64,000 nucleotides of DNA from Chromohalobacter sp. 296-RDG (GTDB lineage Bacteria; Pseudomonadota; Gammaproteobacteria; Pseudomonadales; Halomonadaceae), in the NCBI RefSeq assembly GCF_029889885.1, contig NZ_JARANY010000004.1, forward strand, positions 62,001 through 126,000. The letters run 5' to 3'. How positions within the stretch are numbered: position 1 is the stretch's first letter; every line of letters starts with the position of its first letter. Shown piece after piece: positions 47,298 to 55,484 of this stretch. Made by a program: the position numbers and the translations under genes. Under the pieces are notes generated by a model. That model was not told the origin of the DNA. It saw only the letters and a list, made by a program, of their open reading frames with translations, and did no database searches.

Positions 47298-49199
47298 ATG
47301 ACCTCGCCCGCCGATCAGGCACGCCGCACCTACAATATCGATCAGTGGGGCAGCGACTACTTCAACGTCGACGACGCCGGTCATGCCGTCGTGTGTCCGC
47401 GAGGTAGCGACACCGCAGGCCCCGCCCTGCCGCTCAAGGCCCTGGTCGACGAGTTGCGCCGCGCGGGTTTGCGTCTGCCGGTGCTGGTACGTTTCACCGA
47501 CATCCTCCACGACCGCGTCGAGCGACTATGCGCCGCCTTCGACACTGCCATGCAGGATGAAACCTACACCGGCGGCTACACCGCCGTGTATCCCATCAAG
47601 GTCAACCAGCAGCGCCGCGTGGTGGAAGAAATGCTCGCCACTCAGGCACGTGGCCATGGACGGGTCGGCCTGGAGGCCGGCAGCAAGCCGGAACTGCTGG
47701 CGGTACTGGCGCTTTCCGGTGACGGCCCCTCGCTGATCGTCTGCAATGGCTACAAGGACCGTGAGTACGTGCGCCTGGCATTGATGGGCGAGAAGCTCGG
47801 CCATCGCGTCTACCTGGTGGTCGAGAAGCATTCCGAACTCACGCTAATCCTCGAGGAAGCCGAGCGCCTGCAGGTCACGCCGCGCATCGGTCTACGCGCA
47901 CGGCTGGCCTCGGTGGGCAAGGGCAAGTGGCAAAATAGCGGCGGCGAGAAATCCAAGTTCGGGCTCACCGCCAGCCAGATTCGCGACGTCGTCGAACGCC
48001 TGCGCGACGCCGACGCCCTGGCCAGCCTGCAATTGGTGCATTTCCACCTCGGCTCACAGATCGCCAACATCCGCGACATCCAGCGCGGCCTGCGCGAATG
48101 CGCGCGCTTCTACCAGAGCCTGAACGCCCTGGGCGCACCGGTGGATACCGTCGACGTCGGCGGCGGCCTGGGGATCGACTACGAAGGCACCCGCTCACGG
48201 AGCTTCTGCTCGATCAACTACTCGATGCATGAATATGCGAGCAACGTGGTATGGGCCTTCCGTCAGGTCTGCGACGCCGAAGACTTGCCGCACCCGCATC
48301 TGATTTCCGAATCGGGGCGCGCCCTGACCGCGCATCACGCGGTACTGATTACCAACGTCATCGGCGAGGAGCGCTTGAGCGAAGAAGCGCCCACGCAACG
48401 CCTCGGCGGCGATGCCGAGCTCGATGAATTGTGGCGGGTACACGCCAAACTGGACACCACCCAGGAACCGCGCGGCCTCGCCGAGGCCTACCATGACCTG
48501 GTGCAGGCCATCGGCGAACTGCAGGACCGCTTCGTGCTTGGCCTGGCCACCCTCGACGCACGCGCCGAGGGCGAGACGGTCTACTTCGCCGCCTGCCGAC
48601 GCCTGAGCGCACAGCTCGACCCGCGCAATCGCGCGCATCGCGAGATCGCCGATGAACTCGCCGAAAAGCTCGCCGACAAGCTGTTCGTCAACTTCTCGCT
48701 GTTCCAGTCGGTGCCTGATGTGTGGGGCATCAACCAAGTCTTCCCGGTGCTGCCCCTGACCGGCCTCGACCGGCCACCCACACGGCGCGGCGTGATTCAG
48801 GACATCACCTGCGACAGCGACGGGCGCATCGATTGCTATGTCGACGGCCAGGGCCTGGAAGCGACGCTCCCGCTCCCCGAATGGCAGGACGGCGAGGACA
48901 AGCTGATGGGTCTGTTTCTGGTTGGCGCCTATCAGGAGATCCTCGGCGACCTGCACAACCTGTTCGGCGATACCGACGCCGTGGACGCCACGTTGGATGC
49001 TAACGACCAATGGCAGCTCAGCAATCACCAACAGGGTGATACCGTCGCCGACGTGCTGCGTTACGTGAACTTCGACGCCGACGAACTCAGCCAGCGTCTA
49101 TCGCATCAGCTCAAGAACAGCGCGCTGAGCGATGCCCAGCGCGACGACTTCATGCGCGATCTCGCCGCCGGCCTGGAAGGCTACACCTATCTCGAGTGA
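47298..49199 (+). CDS. speA: biosynthetic arginine decarboxylase
   Basis: SpeA converts arginine to agmatine for putrescine synthesis. This 633-aa PLP enzyme of the alanine-racemase fold has the lysine motif GGYTAVYPIKVNQQ near residues 92-105, HFHLGSQIANIRDI, DVGGGLGIDYEGT and ESGRALTAHHAV. ATG 47298 follows AGGAG. It adds to the arginine theme of the 51-60 kb region, though it is not in that operon. Confidence 0.94.
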   Translation: MTSPADQARRTYNIDQWGSDYFNVDDAGHAVVCPRGSDTAGPALPLKALVDELRRAGLRLPVLVRFTDILHDRVERLCAAFDTAMQDETYTGGYTAVYPIKVNQQRRVVEEMLATQARGHGRVGLEAGSKPELLAVLALSGDGPSLIVCNGYKDREYVRLALMGEKLGHRVYLVVEKHSELTLILEEAERLQVTPRIGLRARLASVGKGKWQNSGGEKSKFGLTASQIRDVVERLRDADALASLQLVHFHLGSQIANIRDIQRGLRECARFYQSLNALGAPVDTVDVGGGLGIDYEGTRSRSFCSINYSMHEYASNVVWAFRQVCDAEDLPHPHLISESGRALTAHHAVLITNVIGEERLSEEAPTQRLGGDAELDELWRVHAKLDTTQEPRGLAEAYHDLVQAIGELQDRFVLGLATLDARAEGETVYFAACRRLSAQLDPRNRAHREIADELAEKLADKLFVNFSLFQSVPDVWGINQVFPVLPLTGLDRPPTRRGVIQDITCDSDGRIDCYVDGQGLEATLPLPEWQDGEDKLMGLFLVGAYQEILGDLHNLFGDTDAVDATLDANDQWQLSNHQQGDTVADVLRYVNFDADELSQRLSHQLKNSALSDAQRDDFMRDLAAGLEGYTYLE

Positions 49200-49227
49200 C
49201 GCCAAATCTCTGGAGTGACGCCAAATC
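49194..49227. repeat. 15-bp tandem-like direct repeat at the speA stop
   Basis: GAGTGACGCCAAATC occurs at 49194-49208 and again at 49213-49227. The first copy contains the speA stop codon. It looks like a small slippage duplication. Confidence 0.6.
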
Positions 49228-49231
49228 CACG

Positions 49232-49903
49232 TCACCGCGTCTGCGTAGACGCCTCCAGCCCGAACGAGCCCCACAGCGACAGTTGGGCATTGCAGGGTAA
49301 CGGCCCGACTCCCGCCGGTGTGCCGGTGAGCACCACATCGCCGGGCTGCAGCGTGAAACGCCGCGACATCTCGGCCAGAAGTTTAGGAATGGCGAACAGC
49401 ATGTCGCGCGTCTCGCCGGTCTGACGGCGCTCGCCGTCGATCTCCAGCGTGAAGCGCAAATCCGCCCAGTCGGGCACCTCATCCAGCGCTACGAACGGCG
49501 ACAGCGGGCAAGCACCATCGAAGGCCTTGGCGGCTTCCCACGGGTGGCCTTTTTCCTTCAATTGCGCCTGCACGTCGCGCAGCGTCAAGTCTAGCGCCAG
49601 GCCAAGCCCGGTGACGGCGCGCTCGGCCTGCTCGGCGCTGGCCCCGCTCAAGCGCTTGCCGATGAGCAGCGCCAGCTCGGTTTCGAAGTGCACCTCGCCA
49701 CGCGTGAATTGCTCGGCGATATCGCGTGCCATGGGCACCGCGCTGGTGGCGGGCTTGATGAACAACAGCGGCGCGCCAGGTACCGGATTGTCGAGTTCAC
49801 GGGCGTGCTCGGCGTAGTTGCGACCCACGCAGACGATCTTGCCCAGCATATGGGGAAAGACGCCGCCATCGGCCAGGCGGGTCACGAAGGGTTGGGCGGA
49901 CAT
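49232..49903 (-). CDS. fumarylacetoacetate hydrolase-family protein
   Basis: This 223-aa protein has the FAH fold: KIVCVGRNYAEHA, then GEVHFETELALLIGKRL with the metal-binding Glu residues, and LQPGDVVLTGTPAGVGPL. It resembles small FAH-family enzymes such as acylpyruvases and oxaloacetate decarboxylase/tautomerases; the substrate cannot be fixed from sequence. ATG 49903 follows AAGGAG. It is convergent with speA. Confidence 0.85.
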   Translation of the reverse strand: MSAQPFVTRLADGGVFPHMLGKIVCVGRNYAEHARELDNPVPGAPLLFIKPATSAVPMARDIAEQFTRGEVHFETELALLIGKRLSGASAEQAERAVTGLGLALDLTLRDVQAQLKEKGHPWEAAKAFDGACPLSPFVALDEVPDWADLRFTLEIDGERRQTGETRDMLFAIPKLLAEMSRRFTLQPGDVVLTGTPAGVGPLPCNAQLSLWGSFGLEASTQTR

Positions 49904-50012
49904 GCAGACTCCTTGCAAACGAAAAGCGCCGCAACGGCGAAGCCCCAAGTCTAACGCGACCGACGACGCGGTACACTGCAACCTCCGGCGAGGCTGCCTC
50001 TTTGTCGTCACT

Positions 50013-51026
50013 TCACACGGTACCTCGCTCGGCCGTCGCGCTGGGCCGCTCGCCGAAACGTGCCTGGTAGACGCGCGAGAAGTGTGCCAAGTGCGCGAAG
50101 CCGCTAGTCAAGGCGGCCTCGGTCACCCGGCAGCGGCTGTCAGCGAGCAAGCGTCGGGCATAGTCGAGGCGCATCCCCACATAGCACTGCTTGGGCGTCT
50201 CGCCGAAATGCGCCACGAAAAGACGCGTCAACTGCCGTTGGGACTGGCCGATCAGACGACATATCTCGGGAATCGACAAGACCTGGTCGAGATGGGTTTC
50301 CATCACCGCCAGCGCGCGCACCACACTGCGCGGTAAATTCTCCAGAGTACGCGCTGCGCCTGCCCTCCAGGCTTCTTCCTCGGAAACACGCTGGTGCACG
50401 AGCTGCCGCCCCACGGCATTGGCCAGCGCCGGCCCGTAGTCGTGCTCGATCCATTGCAGCATCATGTCGATGCCCGCCGCGCCGCCAGAGCCGGTCAAGC
50501 GCTGCCCGGCGAATTCGAAGCGCGCCTCGCTGACGCTGATATGCGGAAACTCCGCGCGGAAGGCCGGCACGCTCTCCCAGTGAAGCGCCACACGATGCTG
50601 GTCGAGCAAGCCCGCCCGGGCAAGGATGAAAGGCCCGGTATCGAGCCCGCCGACACGCCCGCCATGCGCCGCGACGTGCCGCAGCACCGCGCGCTCGGCA
50701 CCAGTCACACTGACTTCCGCCTCGTACGAGGAAATCACCATCAGCAAATCGCCGGGGGTATGTTCCGCCAGGACGCCCTCGACCTCAATGCGCACGCCGT
50801 TGCTGGCCACCACCGCCTCGCCATCCGCCGAGAGCAGCCGCCAGGCGAACAGCTCGCGACCGAAGCGATTGGATACGCGTAACGGCTCGAGCAGGCAAAA
50901 GAGCGTCAGCATCGAGAAATTGGGAACCAACCACACATTCACGGTATGCGCCGCGTCGCCGGGATTGGGAACCGGGGGTTGCTCGGGACGGGGGTAGGGC
51001 CAATCGGTTCGAGTATTCTCGCTCAT
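50013..51026 (-). CDS. GlxA/GbdR-type AraC-family transcriptional regulator
   Basis: This roughly 337-aa regulator has an N-terminal amidotransferase-like domain (about 30-200; VPNFSMLTLFCLLEPLRVSNRF) and a C-terminal AraC DNA-binding domain (about 225-325; LSIPEICRLIGQSQRQLTRLF, with the second helix-turn-helix near GFAHLAHFSRVYQ). This clade includes GbdR and CdhR, which respond to glycine betaine and carnitine, and also ArgR of Pseudomonas. It is divergent from the 51-60 kb operon and is its likely activator. ATG 51026 or 51038 are both possible. Confidence 0.85.
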   Translation of the reverse strand: MSENTRTDWPYPRPEQPPVPNPGDAAHTVNVWLVPNFSMLTLFCLLEPLRVSNRFGRELFAWRLLSADGEAVVASNGVRIEVEGVLAEHTPGDLLMVISSYEAEVSVTGAERAVLRHVAAHGGRVGGLDTGPFILARAGLLDQHRVALHWESVPAFRAEFPHISVSEARFEFAGQRLTGSGGAAGIDMMLQWIEHDYGPALANAVGRQLVHQRVSEEEAWRAGAARTLENLPRSVVRALAVMETHLDQVLSIPEICRLIGQSQRQLTRLFVAHFGETPKQCYVGMRLDYARRLLADSRCRVTEAALTSGFAHLAHFSRVYQARFGERPSATAERGTV

Positions 51027-51154
51027 GGCTAAAATCATCTATTAAATGGCGAATTAGTGCAAACCCCGTTCGGTCAATCCGCCTAGGGTAGGGAAACGCC
51101 TTGGCTCACCCGCCGGGGCAGTCGACCCCATGCCAGCAGTGGAGAGCATCGTTC
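51027..51154. promoter_or_regulatory. divergent control region of the oxygenase/aminotransferase operon
   Basis: These 128 bp separate the AraC-type regulator from the operon it faces. The part near the regulator (about 51027-51060) is clearly AT-richer than the surroundings. No single operator could be read with confidence. Promoters for both directions must lie here. Confidence 0.4.
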
Positions 51155-52318
51155 ATGTCCATTTCCGCCAACGTCGAACTCCAGGACGAAGGGCGACGTG
51201 TGATTCTGCGCGCCGCCGGCCAGCGGTGTGAATTCGCCGCCCTCTGGCTGCGTGAGCGAGCGCCGGATGCGGCCACGCTCGATACCCGCACCGGGCAGCG
51301 CTTGATTGAAGCCGCCCAACTGCCCCTGACCTTGCACGTCGAGTCGGCAAGCAGCGACGCGCAGACCCTGCACGTGCGCTTCAGCGATGGCCACGTCACC
51401 GCCTATGCGCTGGATGCCCTGCTCACCGACGCCGCGCCCGACAATGCCGACATGGCGCCCGAGCTCAGCTTATGGGACGCCGATCTCGAGACCCCGCCTC
51501 AAGCAAGCTTCGACGCAGCGCTCGAGGACGACGACGCCCTGCTGGCGATGCTCGAGGCCTTGCAGCGTTACGGCTTCGTCAAGGTAAGCGGCGTACCGTG
51601 CGAGGAAGACGGCATGCAGCCGTTGATCGACCGTATCGGCCCGCTGCGACGCACCAACTGGGGCGGCATCGCCGACGTCAAATCGGTGGCCAACGCCTAT
51701 GATCTGACCATGACGCAACGCGGGCTCGAACCGCACACCGACAACCCCTATCGCGATCCGATTCCCGGCTACATCTGGCTGCACTGCCTGAGCAATGCCG
51801 CCGCTGGGGGCGATAGCACACTCACCGACGGTTTCATGGCGGCGCAGCGCCTCAAGGCCGAAGCGCCCGAGGATTTCGACTGCCTGACGCGCCTCTCGAC
51901 GCAGTTTCGCTATACCGACGCCACCACCGACCTGGCGAGCGAGGGTCCGCTGATCGAGCTCGACAGTCACGGGCGACTGGCGCGCGTACGCTACTCCAAC
52001 CGCACCGAGCGCATCACCGCCCACGACGCGGCCTTGCTGGAGCGCTACTACGCCGCGAGGCAGCACTTCTATCGCTTGATCACCGATGAGGCGTTGACCG
52101 TGCATCTCAAGCTCGGCCCCGGCGATATGCTGATCATGGACAACTACCGCCTACTACACGGGCGTACCGCTTACCAGCTCGAAGGCGGCGTGCGCCACCT
52201 GCGCCAGGGCTATGTCGATCGCGATAGCACCGCCAGCCGGCGTCGCGTACTCGCCGCTCAGCACGCCGACAGTGACAATGATGCCGCACCGCGATCCGTC
52301 CAGGGAGCCAACGCATGA
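51155..52318 (+). CDS. gamma-butyrobetaine-hydroxylase-like 2-oxoglutarate/Fe(II) oxygenase (TmpA-like candidate)
   Basis: This 387-aa protein has an N-terminal DUF971-like domain (about 1-90) and a TauD-type jelly-roll domain. The iron triad is His194/Asp196 (LEPHTDNPYRDP) and His335 (LLHGR), with Arg347 or Arg350 for 2-oxoglutarate. Canonical carnitine-pathway BBOX binds zinc through Cys residues after WLRD; here WLRERAPDAATLD has none. Known relatives act on gamma-butyrobetaine, trimethyllysine or, as TmpA, on 2-(trimethylammonio)ethylphosphonate. The ATGA overlap with an HD oxygenase gene favours TmpA-like chemistry. ATG 51155 has GGAGAG upstream. Confidence 0.8.
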   Translation: MSISANVELQDEGRRVILRAAGQRCEFAALWLRERAPDAATLDTRTGQRLIEAAQLPLTLHVESASSDAQTLHVRFSDGHVTAYALDALLTDAAPDNADMAPELSLWDADLETPPQASFDAALEDDDALLAMLEALQRYGFVKVSGVPCEEDGMQPLIDRIGPLRRTNWGGIADVKSVANAYDLTMTQRGLEPHTDNPYRDPIPGYIWLHCLSNAAAGGDSTLTDGFMAAQRLKAEAPEDFDCLTRLSTQFRYTDATTDLASEGPLIELDSHGRLARVRYSNRTERITAHDAALLERYYAARQHFYRLITDEALTVHLKLGPGDMLIMDNYRLLHGRTAYQLEGGVRHLRQGYVDRDSTASRRRVLAAQHADSDNDAAPRSVQGANA

Positions 52319-52893
52319 ACCAGGCGACGTTTACCCGCTTCGACGAGAGCACCCGCGACGACTGGGCACTGATCGACGCGCATTTCCAGCACTACCAGAA
52401 CGATGCCAGCCGCCGCGTGCTCGAGCACCTGTTGCGCCTCAAGGGTGATCCCCACGGCTATCCCGTCGACCGTTACGAGCATTGCCTGCAGACCGCGACC
52501 CGCGCGCTGGAGGCGGGCGCCGACGAAGAAACCGTGGTCTGCGCCCTGCTTCACGACATCGGCGACGACCTGGCTCCCGCCAATCACGCGGAAATCGCCG
52601 CGGCAATCCTCGAACCCTTCATCGACCCGCTCAATGTGTGGATGATCCGGCACCACGAGCTGTTTCAGGGCTATCACTACCACGCCTTCTATGGCATGGA
52701 TCCCCACGCCCGCGAGGCCTATCGCGAGCATCCCGCCTACGCACGCACTGTGCGCTTCTGCGACGAGTGGGATCAGTGCTCCTTCGACCCCGACTACCCC
52801 ACACGGCCTCTCGAGGACTTCATCCCCATGGTCGAGCGTGTCATGTCGCAACCGCCATTCGGCGAAACCATAAGCGTCGAGGGCACGCCATGA
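52315..52893 (+). CDS. HD-domain mixed-valence di-iron oxygenase, PhnZ/TmpB-like
   Basis: In this 192-aa HD protein, YEHCLQTATRALEAGADEE and CALLHDIGDD align well with PhnZ. Candidate iron ligands are His56, His80, Asp81, His91, His113/114 and Asp150. The His56-His80 gap of 24 equals that of PhnZ His34-His58. PhnZ and TmpB cleave the C-P bond of 1-hydroxyphosphonates made by a partner 2-oxoglutarate oxygenase; TmpB yields glycine betaine and phosphate. The gene overlaps the oxygenase gene before it and the ThDP gene after it by 4 nt each. The PhnZ residue corresponding to Glu27 appears to be Tyr, so the substrate may differ. Confidence 0.78.
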   Translation: MNQATFTRFDESTRDDWALIDAHFQHYQNDASRRVLEHLLRLKGDPHGYPVDRYEHCLQTATRALEAGADEETVVCALLHDIGDDLAPANHAEIAAAILEPFIDPLNVWMIRHHELFQGYHYHAFYGMDPHAREAYREHPAYARTVRFCDEWDQCSFDPDYPTRPLEDFIPMVERVMSQPPFGETISVEGTP

Positions 52894-54482
52894 GCAATTG
52901 CGCACAACGCTTGCTCGACCTGCTCGTCGCCCACGGTATCGATACCGTCTTCGGTATCCCCGGCGTACATACCGTCGAGTTGTATCGCGGTTTGCCCGAC
53001 AGCGGCCTCGAGCACGTCACACCGCGCCACGAACAGGGCGCCGGCTTCATGGCCGACGGTTACGCCCGGGCGACCGGTAAACCGGCCGCCTGCTTCATCA
53101 TCAGCGGGCCGGGCATGACCAATATCGCCACCGCCATGGGCCAGGCGCTGGCCGATTCGGTGCCAATGCTGGTGATTTCCAGCGTCAATCGCCGCGATAC
53201 CTTGGGGCGCGGTCAAGGATGCCTTCATGAGCTTCCCGATCAGCAGCGCACCCTGGACGGCGTCAGCGTTTTCAGTCATACCCTGCATACGCCCGAGGCA
53301 CTGCCCGAGGTGCTGGGGCGCGCATTCGCCATCTTCAAGAGCGCTCGCCCCGGCCCGGTACACATCGAGATTCCGCTGGATGTGATGCCGCAGGCTTGCC
53401 CGGCGCTCGAGCCCAAGATCACCGAGTTTTTCCCACCGGCGGCGCCGGATGCCGCACTGGCCTGGGCCGCCGACTGGCTGGCCGACGCCGAACGCCCTCT
53501 GGTGCTACTCGGGGGCGGCTGCGCGGCGGCCAGCGACGCCGTGCGCGCCCTCGTCGAACGCCTTGATGCACCCACCATGACCACCATCAACGCCAAGGGC
53601 ATGCTGGGATGCGACCACCCGTTGGATCTCGGTGCCTGCGCGAGCCTGCCCGCCGGACGCGAACTCGCGCGCCACGCCGACGTGGTGCTGGCGCTGGGCA
53701 CGGAACTCGGTGAGACCGACTACGACCTGACCTTCAACGGCGGCTTCCAGCTCGACGGACGGCTGATCCGCGTAGACATCGACACCCAGCAACTGGCGCG
53801 TAACCAAGCCGCCGACCTTGCCCTGCTCGCCGATGTCGGTGAAGTCGCCCAGGGACTGCTCACACGCTTGCCGACGCAGTCCTCTCGCGGCGGCGCCGGG
53901 CGCGTCTCACACACCAGGACGGCACTCGCGCTGCGTGACGCCGAGGACGTCGCGCCCTACGCCGCTTTTCTCGACACGCTGCGCGAGGCGTTGCCCGACG
54001 CCACCATCGTTGGCGACTCCACGGGGCCGGTGTATGCCGGCAACTTCATCGCCGAGATGCCTGCGCCACGCCGTTGGTTCAACGCCGCCACTGGCTACGG
54101 CACGCTGGGTTACGGATTGCCCGCCGCCTTGGGTGCAGCACTGGGCGTGCCCGAGCGGCCGGTGATCGCACTGGTCGGCGACGGCGGGCTCATGTTCACC
54201 CTCGGTGAAATCGCCACCGCGCGCGAGACCGGCGTGCCCATGGCGATCGTGATCTGGAATAACGCGGGGTATGGCGAGATCCGCCGCTACATGGACGCCC
54301 AGGACGTGCCACGTCTAGGTGTTGATCTTGCCGCACCGGATTTCGTGACACTGGCCCGCTCGATGGACTGCCACGGCGTGCGCGTGTCGACGCGTGCCGC
54401 GCTGCACCAGGCACTGCAGGCTTCGCGCCAGGCGCCGGGGCCGACCCTGATCGACGTCGAGGCCGACAGCTGGTCCGCTTGA
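52890..54482 (+). CDS. aruI: ThDP-dependent 2-oxoacid decarboxylase, AruI-like (2-ketoarginine decarboxylase)
   Basis: This 530-aa ThDP enzyme of the acetolactate-synthase fold has VFGIPGVHTVELYRGL, then catalytic Glu48 in PRHEQGAGFMADGYAR, and the ThDP motif GDGG...NN at about 430-458. The N-terminal GIPGVHT/HVTPRHEQ block resembles Pseudomonas AruI, which turns 5-guanidino-2-oxopentanoate into 4-guanidinobutyraldehyde. An AruH-like aminotransferase two genes on supports that. But its ATG sits in the stop of the HD oxygenase gene, so its true substrate may be linked to that pair. Confidence 0.75.
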   Translation: MSNCAQRLLDLLVAHGIDTVFGIPGVHTVELYRGLPDSGLEHVTPRHEQGAGFMADGYARATGKPAACFIISGPGMTNIATAMGQALADSVPMLVISSVNRRDTLGRGQGCLHELPDQQRTLDGVSVFSHTLHTPEALPEVLGRAFAIFKSARPGPVHIEIPLDVMPQACPALEPKITEFFPPAAPDAALAWAADWLADAERPLVLLGGGCAAASDAVRALVERLDAPTMTTINAKGMLGCDHPLDLGACASLPAGRELARHADVVLALGTELGETDYDLTFNGGFQLDGRLIRVDIDTQQLARNQAADLALLADVGEVAQGLLTRLPTQSSRGGAGRVSHTRTALALRDAEDVAPYAAFLDTLREALPDATIVGDSTGPVYAGNFIAEMPAPRRWFNAATGYGTLGYGLPAALGAALGVPERPVIALVGDGGLMFTLGEIATARETGVPMAIVIWNNAGYGEIRRYMDAQDVPRLGVDLAAPDFVTLARSMDCHGVRVSTRAALHQALQASRQAPGPTLIDVEADSWSA

Positions 54483-54508
54483 ATTCATCGTATTTAACAG
54501 GAGAGATC

Positions 54509-55441
54509 ATGCGACGCACCACCACGCGGCTGCTGGCCGCCCTTGCCCTACTACCTCTGGCAGCCCACGCCACCGACGAGGCTACCCAGGTCTCCTTCGT
54601 CGCTCCGCCGTGGCCCGGCGTCACGGTCAAGACCGAAATCATGGCACAGATCCTCGCCCCGCTGGGCTATACCAACGAACGCCAGGAGCTCAGCAGCACG
54701 GTGGGCTACAAGACCTTGCAGACCGGCGACAGCGACGTTTTTCTCGCCGGCTGGCTTCCCGCCCAGCAGGACAGCTACGACGCCGCGATGGACGATGGCA
54801 CCATCATCGATCTGGGCAATAACGTCACCGGCGCGCGCATGGGCTTCGCGGTGCCCGATTATGTGTATGAGGCCGGCGTGACCAGCGCCGAGCAGCTCGA
54901 CGATCCCGAGAACCGCGAACGTTTCGAGGGCCGCTACTATTCCATCGAGTCCGGCTCGACGGTCAGCGACTTCATCCACGACGCCAAGCGTAACGACACC
55001 TACGGCCTGGGCGACTGGGAACTGCTGGAGTCCTCGACGCCGGGGATGCTCAGCGCGGTGCGCAGCGCCTACGACGAAAAGCGTTGGATCGCCTTCTACG
55101 GCTGGACGCCGCACTGGATGGTGCCGGAATTCGACATGCATATCCTCGACGACCCTGAAGGCATCTATGGCGATAACCAGGGCCGCAGCGACGTGCGCAC
55201 CATCGTCGCCAAGCCCTTCAGCGAGGCCAACCCCAACCTCATGCGTTTGCTCGATCAATTCGTGCTCAGCGCCAAGCAACAAAGCGATTTCATCCGCGAG
55301 TACGGTCTGAAAGAGCGCGAGCTCGAGGCGGTAGCCCACGAGTGGTTGCAAAACCATCCCGACGAGCTGGCCGAGTTCCTCGACGGCGTGACCACGCGTG
55401 ACGGTGAGCCCGGCCTGGCAGCGGTCAAGGCCAGCTTGTAA
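54509..55441 (+). CDS. orphan ProX/OpuAC-type quaternary-amine binding protein
   Basis: This 310-aa periplasmic protein has a Sec signal peptide (cleaved near AAHA). The mature part has VSFVAPPWPGVTVKTEIMAQ, FLAGWLPAQQDSYD and FYGWTPHWMVPEFDMH; Trp-rich loops of this kind make the aromatic cage that binds glycine betaine, choline or proline betaine. No ProV or ProW gene is present; the ABC genes further on belong to the amino-acid type with their own binding protein. It may deliver to a transporter elsewhere. ATG 54509 follows AGGAGAG. Confidence 0.82.
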   Translation: MRRTTTRLLAALALLPLAAHATDEATQVSFVAPPWPGVTVKTEIMAQILAPLGYTNERQELSSTVGYKTLQTGDSDVFLAGWLPAQQDSYDAAMDDGTIIDLGNNVTGARMGFAVPDYVYEAGVTSAEQLDDPENRERFEGRYYSIESGSTVSDFIHDAKRNDTYGLGDWELLESSTPGMLSAVRSAYDEKRWIAFYGWTPHWMVPEFDMHILDDPEGIYGDNQGRSDVRTIVAKPFSEANPNLMRLLDQFVLSAKQQSDFIREYGLKERELEAVAHEWLQNHPDELAEFLDGVTTRDGEPGLAAVKASL

Positions 55442-55484
55442 CGCACGGCGTGTAACGCACCGACGACGCTAACGAGGAACCTGC

